Part shown: positions 1-6,399 of the stretch, piece by piece | How positions within the stretch are numbered: position 1 is the stretch's first letter | Layout of the letters: each line of letters begins with the position of its first letter | Assembly (NCBI GenBank): GCA_934754975.1 | Contig: CAKVKI010000061.1 | Coordinates: forward strand, 1 to 11,830 | DNA: 11,830 nucleotides | Source: an uncultured Alistipes sp. | Lineage (GTDB): Bacteria; Bacteroidota; Bacteroidia; Bacteroidales; Rikenellaceae | Direction: 5' to 3' | Translations under genes and position numbers: made by a program | Notes under the pieces: generated by a model | Database searches by the model: none | What the model was told of the DNA's origin: nothing | Seen by the model: the letters and a program-made list of their open reading frames with translations, nothing else

Positions 1-1
1 C

Positions 2-1186
2 ATCACGGGACTCTTGGCCGGCATCATCATCGGACAGGCCACGGAGTATTTCACCTCGCACTCCTACAAACCGACGCAGAAGATCGCCGGAAGCGCCCAG
101 ACGGGACCCGCTACCGTGATTATCGCGGGTATCGGGTCGGGCATGATTTCGACGGCCATTCCGGTCCTGACGATCGGCGTGGCGATTATCCTCGCCTACC
201 TCTGCGCCATCGGCTTCGACATGGAGCATATCATGTCCGCGCAGAACATGTCGCTGGGGCTTTACGGCATCGGCATCGCCGCGGTCGGCATGCTCTCGAC
301 GCTGGGCATCACCCTCGCTACGGACGCTTACGGCCCGATCGCCGACAATGCCGGCGGCAATGCCGAGATGAGCGGGCTGGGGCCCGAAGTGCGTAAACGC
401 ACCGATGCGCTCGACGCGCTGGGCAACACGACGGCCGCCACGGGCAAGGGCTTCGCCATCGGTTCGGCTGCGCTGACGGCCCTCGCGCTGCTGGCCTCCT
501 ATATCGAAGAGATACGCATCGGACTGCTGCACAACGGCGTGACGGCCCTCGACCTGCCCAACGGTACGACGCAGCTGGTCGAGAACGCTTCGCTCCTCGA
601 TTTTATGGAGTATTACCATGTGTCGCTGATGAATCCGACGGTGCTGATCGGCGTGTTCATCGGCGCGATGATGTCCTTCCTGTTCTGCGGCCTGACGATG
701 AACGCCGTGGGCCGCGCGGCCCAGAGCATGGTGAACGAGGTGCGCCGCCAGTTCCGCGAGATCAAGGGCATCCTTACGGGCGAGGGCACTCCCGACTATG
801 CCCGTTGCGTCGAGATTTCGACGCGCGGCGCCCAGCGCGAGATGCTGCTGCCGAGTCTGCTGGCTATCGCCGTGCCGGTCGTCGTCGGCTTGGTGTTCGG
901 TGTGGCGGGCGTTATGGGACTGCTTGTCGGCGGTCTGAGTTCGGGCTTCGTGCTGGCCGTTTTCATGGCCAATGCGGGCGGCGCGTGGGACAACGCCAAG
1001 AAGATGGTCGAAGAGGGCCATTTCGGCGGCAAAGGCTCCGACTGCCACAGGGCGACCGTCGTGGGCGACACCGTGGGCGATCCCTTCAAGGATACGTCGG
1101 GTCCGTCGCTCAATATCCTCATCAAGCTGATGTCGATGGTCTCGATCGTCATGGCCGGCCTGACGGTGGCTTTCCACCTTTTCTAG
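2..1186 (+). CDS. hppA: Membrane-bound ion-translocating pyrophosphatase, C-terminal part (5' end outside window)
   Basis: Integral-membrane pyrophosphatase that hydrolyses cytoplasmic PPi and pumps H+ or Na+ across the inner membrane. The reading frame is already open at base 2, so the N-terminal part lies upstream; about 394 residues are present. Visible hallmarks are the acidic substrate-site block [16 protein letters not shown] (codons about 326-373), [10 protein letters not shown] (422-451), GGAWDNAKK near 979-1005, and [15 protein letters not shown] near 1066-1110, followed by the usual hydrophobic C-terminus. The known Asp/Lys ligands of the family are intact (DNAKK, GDPFKD). In [10 protein letters not shown], the positions that separate the two subfamilies are Ala (codon 434-436) and Gly (443-445); K+-independent enzymes have Lys and Thr there. 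This therefore points to a K+-dependent enzyme. Whether the pumped ion is Na+ or H+ cannot be decided from this fragment. The family is very conserved, so identity is secure. Confidence 0.96.
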   Translation: MTGLLAGIIIGQATEYFTSHSYKPTQKIAGSAQTGPATVIIAGIGSGMISTAIPVLTIGVAIILAYLCAIGFDMEHIMSAQNMSLGLYGIGIAAVGMLSTLGITLATDAYGPIADNAGGNAEMSGLGPEVRKRTDALDALGNTTAATGKGFAIGSAALTALALLASYIEEIRIGLLHNGVTALDLPNGTTQLVENASLLDFMEYYHVSLMNPTVLIGVFIGAMMSFLFCGLTMNAVGRAAQSMVNEVRRQFREIKGILTGEGTPDYARCVEISTRGAQREMLLPSLLAIAVPVVVGLVFGVAGVMGLLVGGLSSGFVLAVFMANAGGAWDNAKKMVEEGHFGGKGSDCHRATVVGDTVGDPFKDTSGPSLNILIKLMSMVSIVMAGLTVAFHLF

Positions 1187-1206
1187 CCTGCCGGAATCCC
1201 TTACAG

Positions 1207-1238
1207 CGACGGCCGCCCGCAAATGCAGGCGGCCGTCG
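1207..1238 (+). terminator. Strong GC hairpin after the pyrophosphatase gene
   Basis: A perfect 11-bp inverted repeat, CGACGGCCGCC (1207-1217) and GGCGGCCGTCG (1228-1238), with a 10-nt loop lies 20 nt after the pyrophosphatase stop codon. There is no U-run after the stem (TGGATTCGG follows), so it does not meet the classic intrinsic terminator definition. It may still end or stabilise the transcript, as expected at the end of an operon. Confidence 0.5.
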
Positions 1239-1274
1239 TGGATTCGGCGGGAATGTGGATTCGAAACGAAGCAT

Positions 1275-1620
1275 GCCGTCTGCCGTTTGTCGTTGTCTGT
1301 TTACCGCATTCAGTCCGTCGCTTTATCGTTCGCTTTTTGCTTGCGGGGTTCCTGCCCGCTGCTTTGCGTCTGCCGCATGTTGCCTGCTGACCGCCGTCCG
1401 CCGTTCGCCGTTGTCTGTTTACCGCATTCTACCCGTCGCTTTATCGTTCGCTTTTTGCTTGCGGGGTTCCTACCCGCTGCTTTGCGTCTGCCGCATGTCG
1501 CATGTCGCCTGCTGACCGCCGTCTGCCGTTTGCCGTTGTCTGTTTACCGCATTCAGTCCGTCGCTTTATCGTCCGCTTTTTGCTTGCGGGGTTCCTGTGC
1601 CTGCTGCTTTGCGTCTGTCG
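1275..1620. repeat. Intergenic tandem repeat, three imperfect copies of 118-125 bp
   Basis: Three head-to-tail copies start at 1275, 1393 and 1518, each with GCCGTCTGCCGTTTGYCG or a close variant. Each then has GTCTGTTTACCGCATT, CGTCGCTTTATCGT(T/C)CGC, TTTTTGCTTGCGGGGTTCCT and GCTGCTTTGCGTCTG in the same order. Copy 1 to copy 2 is 118 bp. Copy 2 to copy 3 is 125 bp, the extra 7 bp being a duplicated GCATGTC at 1493-1506. Copy 3 has a 2-bp insertion near 1598 and fades after about 1620. Since 118 and 125 are not multiples of 3, the copies fall in different reading frames, which argues against a repeated protein segment. The + strand is very poor in A (about 6 per 118 nt in copy 1). Function unknown. 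Confidence 0.9.
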
Positions 1621-1760
1621 CTTAGCGTCCGTTGTTTCTTGGTTGCCAGTTCGCTGCGTTGTTGTTTGCTTTTCCGCCGGTTGTCCGTTGCCTGTCTCCT
1701 CTCCGGCGGCGGATTCTCGGCGTGTCGCTTTGCATCTGCCGCACCGCCGTCCGCCGCCAT
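1621..1760. other. Degenerate A-poor tail of the repeat region; no gene seen
   Basis: The stretch continues the T/C/G-rich, A-poor composition of the tandem array but without clear full copies. TCCGTTG recurs at 1628-1634 and 1684-1690, 56 nt (8 x 7) apart. At about 1724-1758 a short echo of the repeat unit reappears (GTCGCTTTGCATCTGCCGCA then CCGCCGTCCGCCGCC). It is best read as a decayed extension of the array. Open frames here on the + strand are explained by the lack of A, since every stop codon needs one. Together with 1187-1274, no coding gene, tRNA or promoter can be supported in the 650 bp between the pyrophosphatase and the next gene. Confidence 0.6.
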
Positions 1761-1766
1761 ATGTGA

Positions 1767-1801
1767 AAAAGCCTTTCTGCCATGACGGCAGAAAGGCTTT
1801 T
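1767..1801. terminator. Bidirectional intrinsic terminator
   Basis: The stem GCCTTTCTGCC (1771-1781) pairs with GGCAGAAAGGC (1787-1797) around a 5-nt loop. It is flanked by A4-5 on the left and T4 on the right, so a U-run is made in both directions. It lies about 36 nt beyond the stop codon of the minus-strand membrane protein gene that ends at 1837 and is probably its terminator; it also blocks any rightward transcript from the repeat region. Confidence 0.88.
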
Positions 1802-1836
1802 CCGTGTCGGAAGATACCCGTTATCCGGAGGTGTCG

Positions 1837-2880
1837 CTATTTCTTGCTCGCGCCGCTTTCGAGGATCGAGACGATGGAATAAAGCGTGAAGCAGATGGCG
1901 CCGAATCCGGTCAGTACGCGCGCCGGGACGAAGTATTTGGGTTCGAACAGCGCCGCTTCGTACAGGAACGCCGCGAGGAAAAGACAGGCCAGCGCCGTAA
2001 GCACCGGAATGATCGGAATCCGGTTGGCCAGCGGGAAATCGGCGTGCCAGATTTTCGCCAGAAGAATGACCTTGCTCGAAATGCTCCAGCAGATCAGCGC
2101 CAGTCCGATCAGTACGAAGCCCACGAAATTGATCGTCTCGCCCCAGAACGCGAAGATCAGGATCAGGCCCAGTACGAAAGCCAGTCCGCCCATGCAGAGT
2201 ACCAGGCTCATCCAGCGGCGGCGTTCGCCCATCGTGTAGCTGCCCCGTGCCTGACGGGCGATGCTGGCGACTAGCGCGATCAGCGAGGTGCAGACGCAGG
2301 CGATGCCGAACATGACGCTGCCCGCGACGATATGCGCCGGTAGCGTCCCGATCGAAAACAGCAGGATGCACCAGAGCCATGCTCCGGCGGCTACGGCCGA
2401 TGCGATGAAGATCAGCAGCGAGCTTTGTCCGCGCGAGAATCCGGCGGGATTGATCGAGAAGGTGCTGTCGCCCGAATTTTTTGGGATAAGGCTGAATTTG
2501 GTCGAGGAGGTCGCGGCCGTCGAGACGCAGGCCGTGATAAGCCCGAGTCCGCAGACCACATGCCCCGTGACGTATGCGCCCGTCATGTGCGACGAGATGA
2601 TGAAGAGTCCGCAGATGACCGTCACCACGGCGAATGAGTACCCGATGGCCGGGAAAAGGTACTTCGCGGCCGCGCTGTAGGTGCCGATGATCTGCCGGAT
2701 GATGGTTGCGGCGGTACAGTAGAGCGCGACGCAGATCGAGCCGAGGAAAAAGACGACGGGACCTGCGGTCAGCCGTGAAGGATCGCTTCCGGCGGCGAAG
2801 ACGTAGGCTCCGTAACCGAAACAGAATGCCGCCATCGCAAGGGGTAGGGCGCGGAACAGAATGCTTATGCCGTGATGCAT
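1837..2880 (-). CDS. DUF2776 / YhiM-like ten-helix inner membrane protein
   Basis: A 347-residue polytopic membrane protein resembling the E. coli inner membrane protein YhiM (DUF2776), recalled as about 350 residues and linked to acid-stress survival; its transport or signalling activity is not established. The best markers are the start ISILFRALPLAMAAF and the segment ICVALYCTAATIIRQI. About ten hydrophobic helices are visible. They form five helix pairs whose second helices align without gaps as G-x-V-x-x-G-(L/I/F)-(G/A)-x-(I/V)-(C/T), with the lead Gly/Ala at residues 40, 106, 187, 254 and 320. The start is the ATG at 2880 (MHHGIS). The frame stays open further upstream, but only as the antisense of the HAD gene, and the extension looks nothing like this family, whereas 347 residues fits it. 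The gene ends 36 nt before a strong terminator and is divergent from the HAD phosphatase. Confidence 0.78.
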   Translation of the reverse strand: MHHGISILFRALPLAMAAFCFGYGAYVFAAGSDPSRLTAGPVVFFLGSICVALYCTAATIIRQIIGTYSAAAKYLFPAIGYSFAVVTVICGLFIISSHMTGAYVTGHVVCGLGLITACVSTAATSSTKFSLIPKNSGDSTFSINPAGFSRGQSSLLIFIASAVAAGAWLWCILLFSIGTLPAHIVAGSVMFGIACVCTSLIALVASIARQARGSYTMGERRRWMSLVLCMGGLAFVLGLILIFAFWGETINFVGFVLIGLALICWSISSKVILLAKIWHADFPLANRIPIIPVLTALACLFLAAFLYEAALFEPKYFVPARVLTGFGAICFTLYSIVSILESGASKK

Positions 2881-2922
2881 AAACTGAGTTTTTGTTCGAA
2901 CGCCAACCTGCAAATCCCGCAC

Positions 2923-2930
2923 CAAAGAAA
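2923..2930 (-). promoter_or_regulatory. Weak candidate -7 box for the YhiM-like gene
   Basis: On the minus strand TTTCTTTG matches the Bacteroidetes TAnnTTTG box except for T in place of A at the second base. It would put the transcription start near 2916 and give a leader of about 36 nt before the ATG at 2880. No matching -33 element was identified, so this is only a candidate. Confidence 0.3.
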
Positions 2931-2937
2931 AAATGGC

Positions 2938-2945
2938 TATCTTTG
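2938..2945 (+). promoter_or_regulatory. Bacteroidetes -7 box directly in front of the HAD gene
   Basis: TATCTTTG is a perfect TAnnTTTG box and ends only 4 nt before the ATG at 2950. With the usual start of transcription a few bases downstream of the box, the mRNA would begin at or next to the start codon (leaderless or nearly so). No TTG -33 element lies at the expected distance of about 20 nt. Confidence 0.6.
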
Positions 2946-2949
2946 CGCT

Positions 2950-3546
2950 ATGAAAAATATCGTTTTCGACCTCGGCGGCGTGCTTTTCGCCCGCGATAAA
3001 AGTAAATCCACACAGGAATTCCATGAATTTTTCAGTTTTATCCGTTCCGAGCGGATGCCCCTCTTCTGGGAGGAGTACGACCGGGGCGCATCGACGCTCG
3101 GCGAGGTGACCGACATTCTCGCCCGAGTGACCGGCTGCCCGCGCGAAAAGTGCGAACGGTTCCTGCTGCTGTCGATCGACATGCAGGAACCCGTCGCGCC
3201 GACCGAACGGCTTGTCGGCGACCTGAAGGCCGCGGGATACAGGCTTTATGTGCTTTCGAACATGTCGCGCGAGTTTATCGCTTTCCTGCGCCGTTTCCCC
3301 GTCTACCGTCTTTTCGACGGCGAAGTGGTCTCCTGCGAGGAGGGCACGGTGAAGCCCGAACCGCAGATTTACGAAATCCTGCTGGAACGCTACGGACTCG
3401 ATCCCGCCGAAACCCTCTTTATCGACGACCGCGCCGCGAATATCGCCGCCGCCGAAGGGCAGGGTATCGCCGGATACCTTTTCGACCACCGGAATCCCGC
3501 CGCCGCGTGCGACGAGCTGCGGCGCAGGCTGCTGCCTGCAAAATAG
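2950..3546 (+). CDS. HAD-superfamily phosphatase, YihX-like
   Basis: A 198-residue haloacid dehalogenase (HAD) superfamily hydrolase, probably a cytoplasmic sugar-phosphate or similar small-molecule phosphatase. Motif I is FDLGGVL with nucleophile Asp7; the second acidic residue of the usual DxD is Gly9, as in the E. coli YihX (glucose-1-phosphatase) group with its FDLGN start. Motif II is LSNMS (Ser103), motif III is the Lys of VKPEPQIY (Lys135), and motif IV is FIDDRAANI (Asp159, Asp160). Residues 15-85 form the small helical cap. The start at 2950 puts motif I at residues 6-12, as normal; an in-frame ATG at 2872 would add 26 residues with no family similarity and would lie upstream of the -7 box. 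It is a single-gene unit, and the substrate cannot be read from sequence. Confidence 0.9.
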   Translation: MKNIVFDLGGVLFARDKSKSTQEFHEFFSFIRSERMPLFWEEYDRGASTLGEVTDILARVTGCPREKCERFLLLSIDMQEPVAPTERLVGDLKAAGYRLYVLSNMSREFIAFLRRFPVYRLFDGEVVSCEEGTVKPEPQIYEILLERYGLDPAETLFIDDRAANIAAAEGQGIAGYLFDHRNPAAACDELRRRLLPAK

Positions 3547-3652
3547 GGTAGTATTCCGGAAACCCGATCCGGCCGCCCTGACGATTGCCGCAGACATGGG
3601 GTGTCACCCTGTTTCCTTTTGCAGGTGTTTCTGTCCGACATTCCTGATAAAT

Positions 3653-3684
3653 AAAGGGGCCGCTCGTTACGAGCGGCCCCTTTT
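3653..3684. terminator. Bidirectional terminator between convergent genes
   Basis: The stem GGGGCCGCTCG (3656-3666) pairs with CGAGCGGCCCC (3670-3680) around a 3-nt loop. It has AAA on the left and TTTT on the right (3681-3684). It lies between the HAD gene (ends 3546, +) and the lipoprotein gene (ends 3707, -) and can serve both converging transcripts. Confidence 0.9.
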
Positions 3685-3706
3685 CGGTGTATTTCGGAAG
3701 AAACTC

Positions 3707-6385
3707 CTATTTGAAGTTTTCGTCTTTCATCAGTTCGTACTCCGGTGCGAGTGCGTACATGCGGACATATTCGAACTTGCCGTTGTCGACGAGTTTGAAT
3801 TCGAAGGCATGCGTTACCTTACCCGTGCCCGAACCGATGTGCTGCGTGTAAAGCATCATCTGAACCGTGTAGATTATGTCGATACCCGGGATCATCTTCA
3901 CGTCGCTGTGGAGTGCGCCGAGTGCGCCGGACATAACTTCGCCGAAACGTTTTTCGACTTCCGTGTAGAATGCCTGGAACGATGCGCGCATCGCTTCCTT
4001 GTCTTCCGAAGCCCAGTCGTCGTATGCGCTCACATCCTCGCCGGCTTCGCTCCAGTAATACTTCGGCAATGTGTTGATACGCCAGTTCAGGTTCGTATAG
4101 CTTGCAGCGCAGCCGCTGTAATACTCCGAATCCGTGAGGCGGCTTCCGCTGCGGTTATCCGTCGTATAGGCTGCATTCTTGTTCTGGAGTACCCAATCCA
4201 CGCAAGCCTGGTAGTAGCTTTTGCTGTATGCGCTGCGGTCGGGTGCTACCACGATCGTCATGCTGGGGTCGAAACTCCATTTGCCGCCGACTTTCTTGAA
4301 CGGGCCGTCGAGCGTTTCCGTGTCTTCGGTCTTAATCCAGTCCGCACCGTCGTAGATGTACTCGTCCGCGAAGAGCAGCGTTTCTTTGCTCGTGGAGTCA
4401 TAGAAGTGGTATGCTACGTACATCTTGTCCTCGGCCAGGGCGTAGGGATATTTGTACCTCAGGTAGAGGGGCAGGTAGGTGTCCTGTGAGAACGACGAGC
4501 TGAAGTTGGGGCTCGTAGCGCCCATCTGCGTATAGTCCTCGGGGTTGACCATCGTTGTGGCATCGGCTGCCGCCCATGACGTGCCGTCGAAGGTGTAAAC
4601 CGCATAGCGGGTCTTGGTTACGGCGGCGCTGGTCATGCCCAGGGATGCCATTGTGGCGCTCGTAGCCGCCTTGACGGAGGTTATCATCGTGTTGAGGAAC
4701 TTGCTGCTCGATACGCCGATTGCGTAACCCTCGACGATAACCGCCTGTCCGTCGAGCGAGGCGTCTATAGCGCCGTCCAGGACGTACGAAAGGCTGCCCT
4801 GTGCCGTAAGCGCTTCATCATTGATGACATTATAATAGTTGCCGTCCTTTTTCAGCGTACCCGTATAGCGTATATACTGTGCAGTGGGCAGCGTCAGGTA
4901 GCTGTCCATGTCGGCGCCGCTCAACTCCCGGATTGCGGGGTAGGTGAACGTATCGGCCTCGGTGTTGACCTTTGTGATCGTGGCTGCTGCGGGGTACTGG
5001 TTCAGCCCGGCGTATGCCGAGGTGGTGCCCGATACGGTTACCAGATCGCCGATGGCGTATGTTCCGGTCGGATCGGCATTGGTATAGATAAGGATCGACC
5101 CCGTACCGTCGTTTACGAGGAAACCGCGCTTGTAGGTCGCAGCGACCTGTCCCTTGATGCTGAACGTGCCGGGATCGGCTGCGGCGACGATACCCACGGG
5201 GGTGTATGCGGGCTGGGAACCTTCCTCGGCGATCGTAGCGACGATCATGTTGGCGAACTTGGGTGCGCCTCCGCTCTTGCTGACCGAGAAGAGGTAACCC
5301 GTTGCAGTGACTTTCTTGCCGTTCAGGTCGCCGTCGATTTGGCCTTTGTTGGGGAACGAGAGGCTGCTGACAGCCGTTGCGGCACCCTCCACATTGAGGT
5401 TATAGTAGCTGCCGCTGATCGAGAGCGTACCCGTCAGGCTGACGAACTTGATCGAGGCTGCGGTCAGGTAGGCGTCGAGGTCGCTGCCCGACATGGTCTG
5501 AGCTGCGGGGAAAGCGTAGTTCTTGGTTTTTTCTACGAGCGTAATCTCGGCTGCGCTGCCGAATTGCATGCCGCTGTTGTACTCCGTAACGGCGCCCTTG
5601 ACTTTTACTACGTCGCCCAGCGAGTAGTTCGAGGGCGCGTTCAGGTAGACGAGGATGGCTCCTGTGGTGTCGTCGACAATGAAACCGCGTGCATACGCTG
5701 CCGAAACGGTACCTTGTACGATGTAGTCGCCCGGAGCGATGATATCGCTGATCTTGTTGATGGTTTCCGTTTCGCCGCCGCCGGTCGAAGGCTCCTGGTC
5801 GGAATAGGCGTATTCGGCGATGACATAGTCGCCGGCCTCGGCGTTCTGCACGGCGTTCTTGAGTATTCGCGGCAGGTAGTTGACCGCCGGTTTGCCGGGC
5901 GTGAAATAGTTGGCCGTGATCTCCTCGCCCCATGCTGCTTCGTAGTCAGCGGCCTTGAGTTCGTAGGTCGTGGCGGAAGCGATACCCGAGATCACCTCGG
6001 AAATTTCGCCGCGCTGGCTCTTGTAGGTTACGGTTACGGTCGAGCCGTTGTCGAGGTAGCTGTCGTAGTTTTTTGCGATGAAAGCCGGCAGGTAGGTCGC
6101 TGCGGTCGCGGCTTCGGAGAAACATTTGGCCGTGCCCACGGCAGCCAGTGCGGCCTCAGCCTCTGCTCCGGCGGCCTTTGCGATTGTCTTGTTGGTATCG
6201 TTCGAAGCGATACTTGCGTAATCGGCGTCGGTCAGGGTTAATCTTATTGCCTGGACGTCGGTGACACCCGGGTTGGGGTCGAAGCCGTCCAAATATTCCT
6301 TGTTGTAATCGTCGACATTACAACCCCCCCCCACGACTGCTACGGTCGCCAGGGCCAGAAGGTATTTTACGATATGCTTGTTCAT
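3707..6385 (-). CDS. Large surface-type lipoprotein with tandem OB-like domains, partner of the TonB receptor
   Basis: An 892-residue lipoprotein of unrecognised function. Residues 1-21 form a signal peptide ending VVGGG before the lipid-attachment Cys22; the following NVDDY is acidic, resembling the export signal of Bacteroidetes surface lipoproteins. Two similar regions follow, at about 210-385 and 397-572. Each starts with a beta-rich OB-like segment (VQGTVSAAYARGFIVDDTTG; IKGQVAATYKRGFLVNDGTG), then (L/V)xGDxVxVxG, an MSGSDLDAYL / LSGADMDSYL linker, and a second OB-like segment (LTGTLSISGSYYN / YTGTLKKDGNYYN). They resemble DUF5689/DUF6359-type OB domains of Bacteroidetes, from memory. 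A DY...YLP...VxYxY module occurs three times (about 50-122, 140-195, 613-663). The C-terminal 300 residues, ending in a beta-rich segment, look like a Bacteroidetes-specific domain of unknown function. The gene lies 14 nt after the receptor gene, so they are surely cotranscribed; it is not SusD-like. A ligand-binding role at the cell surface is inferred. Confidence 0.85.
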   Translation of the reverse strand: MNKHIVKYLLALATVAVVGGGCNVDDYNKEYLDGFDPNPGVTDVQAIRLTLTDADYASIASNDTNKTIAKAAGAEAEAALAAVGTAKCFSEAATAATYLPAFIAKNYDSYLDNGSTVTVTYKSQRGEISEVISGIASATTYELKAADYEAAWGEEITANYFTPGKPAVNYLPRILKNAVQNAEAGDYVIAEYAYSDQEPSTGGGETETINKISDIIAPGDYIVQGTVSAAYARGFIVDDTTGAILVYLNAPSNYSLGDVVKVKGAVTEYNSGMQFGSAAEITLVEKTKNYAFPAAQTMSGSDLDAYLTAASIKFVSLTGTLSISGSYYNLNVEGAATAVSSLSFPNKGQIDGDLNGKKVTATGYLFSVSKSGGAPKFANMIVATIAEEGSQPAYTPVGIVAAADPGTFSIKGQVAATYKRGFLVNDGTGSILIYTNADPTGTYAIGDLVTVSGTTSAYAGLNQYPAAATITKVNTEADTFTYPAIRELSGADMDSYLTLPTAQYIRYTGTLKKDGNYYNVINDEALTAQGSLSYVLDGAIDASLDGQAVIVEGYAIGVSSSKFLNTMITSVKAATSATMASLGMTSAAVTKTRYAVYTFDGTSWAAADATTMVNPEDYTQMGATSPNFSSSFSQDTYLPLYLRYKYPYALAEDKMYVAYHFYDSTSKETLLFADEYIYDGADWIKTEDTETLDGPFKKVGGKWSFDPSMTIVVAPDRSAYSKSYYQACVDWVLQNKNAAYTTDNRSGSRLTDSEYYSGCAASYTNLNWRINTLPKYYWSEAGEDVSAYDDWASEDKEAMRASFQAFYTEVEKRFGEVMSGALGALHSDVKMIPGIDIIYTVQMMLYTQHIGSGTGKVTHAFEFKLVDNGKFEYVRMYALAPEYELMKDENFK
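6324..6332 (-). repeat. G9 homopolymer in the lipoprotein signal-peptide codons
   Basis: Nine C on the + strand, so nine G in the coding strand, span the codons GTG GGG GGG GGT just before the lipobox Cys (TGT). A gain or loss of one base would shift the frame at residue 21 and abolish the lipoprotein. The rest of the gene favours other Gly codons (GGC, GGT), so the run is not needed for the protein sequence. Confidence 0.9.
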
Positions 6386-6399
6386 GTGATTTACTGTAA

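Noticed and set aside
1275..1620. CRISPR array
   Set aside because: The repeats are contiguous 118-125 bp units without unique spacers, and no cas gene is in the window.
1287..1882. Overlapping + strand open frames across the repeat region
   Set aside because: They move between frames with each repeat copy, have Cys/Arg/Leu-rich products unlike any protein family, and stay open only because the strand has almost no A, so stop codons cannot form.
2881..3597. N-terminal extension of the YhiM-like gene to 586 residues
   Set aside because: It lies exactly antisense to the well-supported HAD gene, has no family similarity, and the 347-residue form from 2880 matches the expected family length.
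3596..4489. 297-codon + strand open frame starting before the 3653-3684 terminator
   Set aside because: It would run through a strong bidirectional terminator and then antisense to the lipoprotein C-terminus; the product resembles no family.
5339..6241. 300-codon + strand open frame opposite the lipoprotein
   Set aside because: Antisense shadow of the lipoprotein gene; the low-complexity product has no signal, motif or promoter.
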